Below, piece by piece: positions 58,106 to 64,000 of a DNA stretch of 64,000 nt; within the stretch, counting starts at the first letter, position 1, and each line of letters begins with the position of its first letter. This DNA comes from Dactylosporangium roseum (GTDB lineage: Bacteria > Actinomycetota > Actinomycetes > Mycobacteriales > Micromonosporaceae), in the NCBI RefSeq assembly GCF_025264685.1, contig NZ_CP073721.1:2843001-2907000 (forward strand), read 5' to 3'. Position numbers and translations under genes: made by a program. The notes beneath the pieces are model-generated. The model was not told the DNA's origin, ran no database searches, and saw nothing but the letters and a program-made list of their open reading frames with translations.

Positions 58106-58143
58106 TTGACAGACAATCAGAGGTCATATTGTATGATGTCATA
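58106..58143 (+). promoter_or_regulatory. Promoter with three GntR-type half-sites
   Basis: TTGACA (58106-58111), 17 bases, TTGTAT (58129-58134). Overlapping are TCATA (58124-58128), TATGA (58132-58136) and TCATA (58139-58143) in alternating orientation, the same half-sites as at 56836-56851. It precedes the gene at 58185 by about 40 bases. Confidence 0.55.
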
Positions 58144-58184
58144 GCGGTCGGGCCCACGGATCCGAGGGCTCTCAAGGTGCGGGG

Positions 58185-58649
58185 ATGGTTGAGCGAGAGA
58201 TGACAGACATGGTTGACGGCGGCTCGCGAGAGCTCGGCATGACCGTGCGCCGGCAGGTCCTGGGCGACGAGTACGTCGATGCCGCCATGGGCCGGCTGAC
58301 GGAGTTCAGCGGTCCGCTGCAGGAGCTGATCCTCGAGTACTGCTGGGGGACGATCTGGACCCGTGACCACCTCGACCGGCGCACGCGGAGCCTCGTCAAC
58401 CTCGGCATCCTCACCGCGCTGAACCGTCCCCACGAGCTCCGTATCCACACCCAGGGCGCGCTCAACAACGGATGCACCACCCAGCAGATCCGGGAGGTGC
58501 TCCTGCAAGCCGCGATCTATTGCGGTATCCCGGCTGCCGTGGACGCCTTCCGCGTCGCCGGCGAAGTCGTCGAGACGGCGCACAGGCACAACGGCAGTGG
58601 CGACGGCGGCGCCGTCACCACGTCCGAATCACCGGAACACGAAAGGTAG
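58185..58649 (+). CDS. Carboxymuconolactone decarboxylase family protein (PcaC-like)
   Basis: 154 residues with the nearly complete PcaC core: RRQVLGDEYVDAAM, TEFSGPLQELILEYCWG, RRTRSLVNLGILTALNRPHE (20 residues), and REVLLQAAIYCGIPAAVDAF (20 residues). 4-Carboxymuconolactone decarboxylase makes beta-ketoadipate enol-lactone in protocatechuate catabolism. No other pca gene is in the window, so a related lactone may be the substrate. ATG at 58185 with AAGG upstream; ATG at 58200 is an alternative. It leads a run of closely spaced genes to 60231, under a GntR-type promoter. Confidence 0.9.
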   Translation: MVEREMTDMVDGGSRELGMTVRRQVLGDEYVDAAMGRLTEFSGPLQELILEYCWGTIWTRDHLDRRTRSLVNLGILTALNRPHELRIHTQGALNNGCTTQQIREVLLQAAIYCGIPAAVDAFRVAGEVVETAHRHNGSGDGGAVTTSESPEHER

Positions 58650-58659
58650 GCCAAGGCAG

Positions 58660-59646
58660 ATGCAGTTCGAGGAGAAAGACTGGTTCGAGGGGACTCCCGG
58701 GACCAAGGAGTCGTTCGCCATCCGACTCGGTGAGATGCCGAACGGCCTGCCGTACCTTCTTCCGGTGATGGTGCTCAACGGGGCCACCGACGGGCCGACG
58801 TTCTTCGTCAACGCGGCCATGCACGGCGACGAGATCCTGGGCACGGAGGCGGTGCGGCAGGCGTGGAAGCTCATCGAGACCGACCAACTCCGCGGTCGTG
58901 CCGTGATGATCCCCATGGCCAACCTCGCCGGCGTCGGCACCCGCACCCGCCGGAACATCATCGAGATGTATCCGGGTCCGCACGACATGAACCGCGTCTT
59001 CCCCGGTAACCCCAAGGGCATCATGACGGAGCGCATCGCCGCTACGATCATCGAGCGGTTCGTGAAGCCGGCGGAGTACACCTTCGACATCCACTGTGCC
59101 TCCGTCGGCGGTGAATGGCTGCCCTACGTGACCGTGCCCACGCCGTCGTCGGAGGGCCTGAACGCCGAGCAGGTCAGGGCGGCGAACGAGATGAGCCGGG
59201 CCTGGGGAACCCCCCTGGTGATCGAGGGCCACGTCATCCCGGGATCGCTCGTCGGCGAGGCCTTCAAGCTCGGCAAGGTCGCCGGCATGGTCGAGTTCGG
59301 CGTCGCGAACTTCAGCAGCCGCGAGGAGCGGGTCTGGGGCCGCACGGGCGTGATGAACCTGCTCAAGGGTGTCGGGATGCTCGAAGGCGAGCCTGTCATC
59401 GACCGCGAGCAGATCACCATCACCACCCAGACGCGGATCCTGACGGATCGCGGTGGCTTCCTGCACCGGCGCGTGGAGACCGGAGCACAGGTGAAGGAGG
59501 GTGAGTCCATCGCCGTCCTGATGAGTCTCGACGGCGAGGAAATCGACGAGTTCAAGGCACCGCACGCGGGCGTGGTGTGCCGGATGAACACCATGGGTGT
59601 CGTCGGCACGGGTGACATCATCGCCTATGTCGGCTCAGGTGACTGA
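58660..59646 (+). CDS. Succinylglutamate desuccinylase/aspartoacylase family protein
   Basis: 328 residues of the AstE/AspA zinc carboxypeptidase-like family. Zinc ligands are in NAAMHGDEILG near 51 (His and Glu) and TFDIHCAS near 144 (His). The C-terminal part (about 230-328) is a biotinyl-like beta barrel with GGFLHRRVETGAQVKEGES and GTGDIIAYVG. Enzymes of this group remove an acyl group from an N-acyl amino acid or related amide. It starts ten bases after the PcaC-like gene. In this operon it may cleave a side-chain amide or an acylated intermediate. The substrate is not evident. Confidence 0.88.
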   Translation: MQFEEKDWFEGTPGTKESFAIRLGEMPNGLPYLLPVMVLNGATDGPTFFVNAAMHGDEILGTEAVRQAWKLIETDQLRGRAVMIPMANLAGVGTRTRRNIIEMYPGPHDMNRVFPGNPKGIMTERIAATIIERFVKPAEYTFDIHCASVGGEWLPYVTVPTPSSEGLNAEQVRAANEMSRAWGTPLVIEGHVIPGSLVGEAFKLGKVAGMVEFGVANFSSREERVWGRTGVMNLLKGVGMLEGEPVIDREQITITTQTRILTDRGGFLHRRVETGAQVKEGESIAVLMSLDGEEIDEFKAPHAGVVCRMNTMGVVGTGDIIAYVGSGD

Positions 59647-59649
59647 GGC

Positions 59650-60231
59650 GTGTCGATGTTGGAGATCCGCAAGGCCATCACCGTGATCGAGCACCTGCAC
59701 CGTGAAGGTGACCGTGTGGTCGATCCGCCGATCCGCTCGGTCATCGCCGCGGCGGTGCTGACCAATCCGTGGAGCGGCCGCGGTTACGTCGAGGACCTCC
59801 AGCCGGAGATCGTGGCGGTCGCGCCGATGCTCGCGGATTGTCTCGTCCCGGCCTGCGTCGAGGCCATGGGCGGCCCCGACAACATCGAGGCGTACGGCAA
59901 GACGGCGGTGGCGGGCCTCGACGGCGAGGTCGAGCACGCCTCCGCGCTCATCCACACCCTGCGTTTCGGCAACGTCTTCCGGCGCGCGGCCGAGGGAACC
60001 AGCTTCCTGAGCTTCACCAACAAGCGTGGGCCGGCCGGTTGCCAGATCACGTTCCCCCTGGTCCACAAGACCGACCGGAGCCAGCGGTCGCACTTCTTGA
60101 CGGTCGAGACGACGATCGCGGATGCGCCGCGACCGGACGAGATCGTGGTCGCCATCGGTGCGGCGTCGTCCGGCCGGCCGTTCGCGAGAATCGGCGACCG
60201 GCACCGTGACATGGAGCTGGGCGCCGTCTGA
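59650..60231 (+). CDS. Amino acid synthesis family protein (AA_synth, DUF1185-like)
   Basis: 193 residues matching the AA_synth family: LEIRKAITVIEHLHREG at the start, IRSVIAAAVLTNPWSGRGY near 28, EAYGKTAVAGLDGEVEHASA (20 residues) near 80, and HFLTVETTIADAPRPDE near 150. The fold resembles small trimeric cyclising/isomerase enzymes; the reaction is not established. These proteins often occur in catabolic operons with decarboxylases, which is what is seen here. GTG at 59650 lies three bases after the previous stop. The hairpin repeat element follows. Confidence 0.82.
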   Translation: MSMLEIRKAITVIEHLHREGDRVVDPPIRSVIAAAVLTNPWSGRGYVEDLQPEIVAVAPMLADCLVPACVEAMGGPDNIEAYGKTAVAGLDGEVEHASALIHTLRFGNVFRRAAEGTSFLSFTNKRGPAGCQITFPLVHKTDRSQRSHFLTVETTIADAPRPDEIVVAIGAASSGRPFARIGDRHRDMELGAV

Positions 60232-60248
60232 CCCCCGCCTTCCTACGC

Positions 60249-60324
60249 GTCGATCTTGCAGTTGTGGTGCCTAGCAAACCCGGACATTCAGGGAGCGTCT
60301 CGGCACCACGACTGCAAGATCGAC
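60249..60324. repeat. Palindromic repeat element, copy 2 (inverted relative to copy 1)
   Basis: Arms of 23 bases (60249-60271 and 60302-60324) with one mismatch. The reverse complement of this copy matches the element at 30788-30858 at almost all positions, including the core block CTCCCTGAATG. It lies between the AA_synth gene and the semialdehyde dehydrogenase gene, 37 bases before the latter, so its hairpin could attenuate transcription within the operon. Confidence 0.85.
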
Positions 60325-60360
60325 AAGGGTAGAGCCGTCAACGTTGGAAAGGAAACCGGC

Positions 60361-61812
60361 ATGACCGTGCGGGAGCTGGCCAAGCTTCCCACCGGCCTGT
60401 TCGTCGACGGCGGCTGGAGGCCGTCCATCGGTGAGCAGGTCCTCCCAGTCGAGGATCCGTCGACCGGCCGCGAGCTGGTTTCCGTCGCGAGCGCGACGCC
60501 AACCGACGCGCTGCACGCCGTGGACGCCGCGGAGCGAGCGGCCGGTGCCTGGGCCGCGTGTGCGCCACGGGAGCGGAGCGAGATCCTCCGGCGGGCGTTC
60601 GACCTCATGCTCGAACGCAGCGCCGAGCTCGCGGTCGTGATCAGCGGTGAGAGCGGGAAGGCGCTGGCAGAGTCGCGGGCCGAGGTGCGCTACGCGGCGG
60701 AGTTCCTGCGGTGGTACGCCGAGGAGGCGGTCCGTGTCCTGGGCGAGGTGGGGACCGCGCCCTCGGGTACCAACCGGATGCTCGTGACCCGACATCCGGT
60801 CGGCATCGCGGTCTTCGTCACGCCCTGGAACTTCCCGGCGGCCATGGTGACCCGGAAGTTGGCGCCGGCCCTGGCCGCGGGATGTACGTCGGTGCTGAAG
60901 CCGGCTCCGGAGACTCCGCTCACGGCGCTCGTGCTCGCGGACCTCCTGGCGGAGGCCGGCGTGCCCGCAGGGGTCGTCAACGTCCTCCCCACGGCTGACG
61001 CCGCAGGTGTGGTGGAGACGTTGCTCGCCGACCGCCGGGTCCGTGCGCTCTCGTTCACCGGCTCCACGGCGGTGGGCCGACTCCTCTTGGCCAAGGCCGC
61101 GCGCAATGTTCTGCGGTGTTCCATGGAACTCGGCGGAAACGCCCCGTTCATCGTGCTGGAGGATGCCGATCTGTCCCTGGCGGTCGACAACGCGCTAATC
61201 GCCAAGCTTCGCAACGGCGGCCAGTCCTGCACGGCCGCCAACCGATTTCTCGTCCACGAGCGTGTCGCCGACGAGTTCGCCCGGCGACTCGCGGACCGGA
61301 TGAGCGGGACTGTGATGGGCTCCGGAACGGACCCGGGCGTCGAGCTCGGCCCATTGATCAGCGCGGCTGCGCGCGCCAAGGTCGCCGAACTCGTCGAGGA
61401 CGCGCTGGCGCGGGGAGCCAGATGCCTCACCGGTGGCCGGACACCGGACGGTGCGGGCTACTTCTATCCGCCGACGGTCCTGGTCGATGTGCCCCCCGAC
61501 GCGCGCATCGTGCGCGAAGAGGTCTTCGGCCCGGTGGCCCCGATCGTTCGGTTCAAGACGGCGGACGAAGCGGTGCGCGTCGCGAACGACACCGACTTCG
61601 GGTTGGTTTCCTACCTGCACACCCGGGACCTCGGCCGCGCCCTCGCCGTGACGGAGCAGCTCGAGGCGGGCATGGTGGGCGTCAACCGGGGCATGGTGTC
61701 CGACCCGGCAGCGCCCTTCGGCGGCTGGAAGCACAGCGGCCTCGGCCGAGAAGGCGGACGCGACGGGATCCTGGAATACCTCGAGACGAAATACACCGCC
61801 ATCGAGTGGTAG
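60361..61812 (+). CDS. NAD(P)-dependent aldehyde dehydrogenase (succinate-semialdehyde dehydrogenase-like)
   Basis: 483 residues of the GabD-like aldehyde dehydrogenase branch: VFVTPWNFPAAMVTRKLAPA (20 residues) near 140, general base in SMELGGNAPFIV near 255, catalytic Cys in NGGQSCTAANR near 290, VREEVFGPVAP near 385 and the branch-typical GGWKHSGLGREGG end. It oxidises a short semialdehyde to a dicarboxylate that enters the TCA cycle. AAAGGAAA precedes the ATG at 60361. A promoter element and the second GntR gene follow. It would provide the last step of the pathway 56982-60231, but malonate- or glutarate-semialdehyde are alternatives. Confidence 0.88.
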   Translation: MTVRELAKLPTGLFVDGGWRPSIGEQVLPVEDPSTGRELVSVASATPTDALHAVDAAERAAGAWAACAPRERSEILRRAFDLMLERSAELAVVISGESGKALAESRAEVRYAAEFLRWYAEEAVRVLGEVGTAPSGTNRMLVTRHPVGIAVFVTPWNFPAAMVTRKLAPALAAGCTSVLKPAPETPLTALVLADLLAEAGVPAGVVNVLPTADAAGVVETLLADRRVRALSFTGSTAVGRLLLAKAARNVLRCSMELGGNAPFIVLEDADLSLAVDNALIAKLRNGGQSCTAANRFLVHERVADEFARRLADRMSGTVMGSGTDPGVELGPLISAAARAKVAELVEDALARGARCLTGGRTPDGAGYFYPPTVLVDVPPDARIVREEVFGPVAPIVRFKTADEAVRVANDTDFGLVSYLHTRDLGRALAVTEQLEAGMVGVNRGMVSDPAAPFGGWKHSGLGREGGRDGILEYLETKYTAIEW

Positions 61813-61856
61813 GGCCAGGGCCGCGCACAGGCACTCGGACGCAGCTCACAGGCCCC

Positions 61857-61884
61857 TTGACCGCCTATCAAATGACCGTATGAT
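61857..61884 (+). promoter_or_regulatory. Promoter and operator of the second gntR
   Basis: TTGACC (61857-61862), 16 bases, TATGAT (61879-61884). The -10 contains the TATGA half-site seen at 58132-58136. The GTG start lies 43 bases downstream with GGAAGGGGAG between. Autoregulation by one of the two GntR/FCD proteins is likely. Confidence 0.6.
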
Positions 61885-61927
61885 CGTCTCGTGTGATCAT
61901 CCAGTACGACGAGGAAGGGGAGACTCC

Positions 61928-62629
61928 GTGGCGTCGGACTCGTCAGTCAAGGACTCATCACTGAAGGTCGTCAGCGGGGCGTCCTCGGTGCGCCGTCAGG
62001 TGTACGAGAACCTGCGTCAGGCCATCCTCGAGATGCGCATCAAGCCCGGCCAACGGCTGACCGAGCGCGACCTCATCGAGATGACCGACGCGTCGCGCAC
62101 GAGTGTGCGCGAGGCACTGCGCGAGCTGATCGCGGACGGCATCGTCAAGACGGTTCCCTACAACCGTCACATCGTGGCGATCCCGACGCCGGACGAGGCG
62201 CGCGAGCTGTATGAGGTGCGCGGCGCGCTGGAAGCCCTCGCGGCGCGACGGTTCACCTCCGCCGCGTCGGACGAGGAGGTCGCCGGCCTGCGCAGCGCCG
62301 TCGAGAACTACGGGTCGGCCAGCTCGGTCACCGACCGGCTCGCGACGAAGGGCGAGATCTACCGCATCCTCGGCACGTATGCGCCGGTCGTGTACACGGT
62401 CCTGCACACCCTCAACGCCCGCGTCGCGATGCTGCGCACGATGTCCCTCACGGCCCCTGGGCGCCACGAGGAGTCGGTGCGTGAGATCAACACGATCCTG
62501 GCCGCGATCGAGGCCAGGGACCCCGAGGCGGCGGCGCGCGAGTCGCTGGCTCACGCCGACCAGGCGTGTGCCGTCGCCTTGCGACTGCTGAACGAGAGCC
62601 CGTGGGCTGTCGGAATCAACTGGGAGTGA
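61928..62629 (+). CDS. GntR/FCD family transcriptional regulator (paralogue of 56065-56760)
   Basis: 233 residues: winged HTH (about 22-88, with SRTSVREALRELIADGIV) and an FCD domain. It matches the regulator at 56065 in the HTH, in VPTREEAEELYE-type segment and in SLTAPGR, showing recent duplication. The metal-binding histidines usual in FCD domains are not obvious in either copy (a YAPVVYTVLHTLNARV helix occurs instead). GGAAGGGGAG precedes the GTG at 61928; an upstream ATG at 61880 would overlap the -10 and is rejected. It probably controls the adjacent HCHL-like and dehydrogenase genes or the set upstream. Confidence 0.88.
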   Translation: MASDSSVKDSSLKVVSGASSVRRQVYENLRQAILEMRIKPGQRLTERDLIEMTDASRTSVREALRELIADGIVKTVPYNRHIVAIPTPDEARELYEVRGALEALAARRFTSAASDEEVAGLRSAVENYGSASSVTDRLATKGEIYRILGTYAPVVYTVLHTLNARVAMLRTMSLTAPGRHEESVREINTILAAIEARDPEAAARESLAHADQACAVALRLLNESPWAVGINWE

Positions 62630-62802
62630 TCGTGCAACGGCCAGGCGCGGGCGCGTCCTGGGCGACGACCGCGTAGACGGCCAGGACCGGCGCGCGGACG
62701 ATCGGGAGCCCGCCAGCCCGACATCAGTGAACACCACCGACCACCGCTACCGACACCACTGACGCGCCGCGTCGCCACACCTACGGATTGATTGGGGAAG
62801 TT

Positions 62803-63648
62803 GTGTCTGATTTCGAGTCGAACTACGAAACCGTGCTGGTGGACCAGCGCGACGACGGGGCGACGTGGATCACCTTCAACCGCCCTGAGAAGCGCAACGC
62901 GATGAACCCGACCATGCACTACGAGATGGTCGACGTGCTGGGCCGCCTGGAGGCCGACGACCGGACGCGAGTGCTGATCTTCACCGGCGCGGGCAACTCC
63001 TGGGTCGCCGGCCAGGACATCGAGGAGTACTTCCGGCAGCAGGACAACGACCCCGTGAGCCTCGCGGCGTCGAGCCGGGCCAGCCAGGAGTGGCGCTGGC
63101 GGCGGCTGTGGACCTACCCCAAGCCGACGATCGCGATGGTCAACGGCTGGTGCTTCGGCGGAGGCTTCACCCAGCTCACGGCGTGCGATCTCGCGATCGC
63201 GGCAGACGAGGCGAAGTTCGGTCTCAGCGAGGTGAACTGGGGCATCCTGCCGGGCGGCTACGTCAGCCGGGCGATCAAGGAGGTGCTCGGCTACCGGGAC
63301 ATCATGCGCCTCATCCTGACCGGCGACCCCATCGACGGCAAGGAAGCCGAGCGCCTCGGCCTGGTGAACAAGTCGGTGCCGCTCGCCGAGTTGCGCGACG
63401 AGACCGAACGGCTGGTCGCCAAGCTGCTGGAGAAGAACAGTGCGGTCTTGAACGCGACCAAGCAGGCCTACAAGTTCGTCAAGGACATGGGCGTGCTCGA
63501 GGCCGAGGAGTACCTGAAGGTCAAGCAGATCGCGCTCCGTGCGACCGACCCCGAGAAGGGCCGGGACAACGGGACGACCCAGTTCCTCGACGACAAGACC
63601 TACCGTCCCGGCCTCGGTTCGTACGACCGGAAGGTGGCGCAGTTATGA
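62803..63648 (+). CDS. Crotonase of the hydroxycinnamoyl-CoA hydratase-lyase (HCHL) type
   Basis: 281 residues with strong HCHL character: NRPEKRNAMNPTM near 26, GAGNSWVAGQDIEEYF near 63, KPTIAMVNGWCFGGGF near 107, and FGLSEVNWGILPG near 139, plus the C-terminal TQFLDDKTYRPGL. Glu143, the HCHL catalytic acid, is present. From the published HCHL structure Tyr239 holds the 4-hydroxyl of the substrate; the aligned residue here appears to be Lys239, and Ser123 is Thr. A changed ring or non-aromatic substrate is therefore likely. GGGGAAG precedes the GTG at 62803. The stop overlaps the start of an acyl-CoA dehydrogenase gene, so the pair probably carries out consecutive beta-oxidation-like steps. 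Confidence 0.87.
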   Translation: MSDFESNYETVLVDQRDDGATWITFNRPEKRNAMNPTMHYEMVDVLGRLEADDRTRVLIFTGAGNSWVAGQDIEEYFRQQDNDPVSLAASSRASQEWRWRRLWTYPKPTIAMVNGWCFGGGFTQLTACDLAIAADEAKFGLSEVNWGILPGGYVSRAIKEVLGYRDIMRLILTGDPIDGKEAERLGLVNKSVPLAELRDETERLVAKLLEKNSAVLNATKQAYKFVKDMGVLEAEEYLKVKQIALRATDPEKGRDNGTTQFLDDKTYRPGLGSYDRKVAQL

Positions 63649-64000
63649 CCTCCGACGAGCAGGGGCTTTTCGAGCTCCCACCAGAGCTGAAGAGCCTGCG
63701 CTCGGCGGTTCGCGAGTTCGTCGCGCGCGAGCTGATCCCGCTCGAGGCGACTGTCGCGCCACAGCAGATCACGCGGGAACAGAAGGACCGGCTCCGCGGC
63801 ATCATCGAATCGATGGGCCTGTGGCAGCTCGACCTGTCCGAGGAGTTCGGCGGCCCAGGTCTGGACCTGCTCGCGCGCTGCGTGGTGTACGAGGAGGTCG
63901 GCCACACGACGGTGGTGCCGATGCGTGGGCTGGGTTGTCTGTTCGGACCGCGGGTCGGGCCGATCCTCGAGCAGTGCACCGAGGAGCAGCGCGAGCGCTT
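63645..64000 (+). CDS. Acyl-CoA dehydrogenase (N-terminal part, cut by window edge)
   Basis: The first 118 residues are present: MTSDEQGLFELPPE, then REFVARELIPLEATVAP, GLWQLDLSEEFGGPGLD and YEEVGHTTVVP, all typical of the N-terminal helical domain of acyl-CoA dehydrogenases. The ATG overlaps the stop of the HCHL-like gene (ATGA). It would oxidise a CoA ester to the 2,3-enoyl-CoA that the HCHL-like enzyme hydrates. The rest lies beyond the window. Confidence 0.9.
   Translation, partial: MTSDEQGLFELPPELKSLRSAVREFVARELIPLEATVAPQQITREQKDRLRGIIESMGLWQLDLSEEFGGPGLDLLARCVVYEEVGHTTVVPMRGLGCLFGPRVGPILEQCTEEQRER

Noticed and set aside
58172..58480. Minus-strand frame opposite the PcaC-like gene
   Set aside because: Fully antisense to a well-conserved PcaC-family gene.
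30788..60324. Composite transposon bounded by the two inverted hairpin elements
   Set aside because: No transposase or recombinase lies inside or beside the elements, and the 29 kb between looks like normal chromosomal operons. Only the repeat itself is claimed.
1..64000. CRISPR arrays, tRNA or rRNA genes, phage or conjugation genes
   Set aside because: No regularly spaced repeats beyond the three padR repeats, no tRNA-like cloverleaf that I could recognise, and no corresponding protein motifs.

Overview
The window is high-GC DNA whose genes use G or C at almost every third codon position. Genes are tightly packed, with many ATGA/GTGA start-stop overlaps, GTG starts, and dense IclR, TetR, GntR/FCD, PucR, LysR and PadR regulators. 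This suggests the chromosome of a soil actinomycete; the methyl-accepting chemotaxis protein would fit a motile genus, but the genus cannot be fixed from the sequence. I see no rRNA, tRNA, CRISPR array, transposase or phage gene. Nearly everything is accessory catabolism: uptake, CoA-ester or amino-acid breakdown, and local regulation.

Layout. (1) 1-4266, minus strand: an IclR-led operon with a CitE/HpcH-type lyase, a PuuE-like polysaccharide deacetylase-fold hydrolase, a family-5 solute-binding protein that lacks a signal peptide, and an ABC ATPase cut by the window edge. (2) 4588-30750: a TetR regulator and the genes it probably controls. On the minus strand are a VOC protein, an SDR, and a complete Dpp-type importer ending in a DHA2 efflux pump. 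On the plus strand are a fused two-domain acyl-CoA dehydrogenase, an amidase, a crotonase, a second DHA2 pump, a heterodimeric ABC exporter, a metal-dependent amidohydrolase, an ADP-forming acyl-CoA synthetase and a DoxX protein. A recurrent motif around TTCTAGTTCYAGT occurs eight times in the non-coding gaps of this block. At the divergent 15 kb promoters and the 27.9 kb promoter it occupies the -35/-10 spacer in the same register. (3) 30898-37817: a DadA-like FAD oxidoreductase divergent from a PucR regulator, a lone chemotaxis receptor, a frameshifted enolase-superfamily gene and a GntR regulator. (4) 37969-47371: a second Dpp-type importer with three hydrolase-type enzymes nested in it (a NicX/M29-like enzyme, a gamma-glutamylcyclotransferase-like protein and an M20 peptidase) and a LysR regulator. 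(5) 47494-51656: an amino-acid dehydrogenase, a 2-oxoadipate dioxygenase/decarboxylase (HglS) and an ALDH7-type dehydrogenase, which together look like a lysine/2-aminoadipate route. (6) 51732-55906: an alpha/beta hydrolase, a PadR-DUF1048-DUF1048 set with three 23-bp repeats upstream, a LuxR-VOC fusion, a phosphoesterase and a decayed gene. (7) 56065-64000: two paralogous GntR/FCD regulators and a catabolic set (amidohydrolase, carboxymuconolactone decarboxylase-like, aspartoacylase-like, AA_synth family, succinate-semialdehyde dehydrogenase-like, HCHL-like crotonase, acyl-CoA dehydrogenase).

How the parts work together: block 2 couples import, CoA-dependent breakdown and three exporters under one apparent operator family, which fits catabolism of a toxic or antibiotic-like amide or acyl compound. 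The substrate is not evident. Block 4 looks like capture and hydrolysis of unusual small peptides, possibly feeding block 5. A 71-76 bp hairpin repeat occurs twice in opposite orientation (30788 and 60249). Three decayed genes (enolase, HEAT-like, FAD-monooxygenase remnant) show the region has been rearranged.
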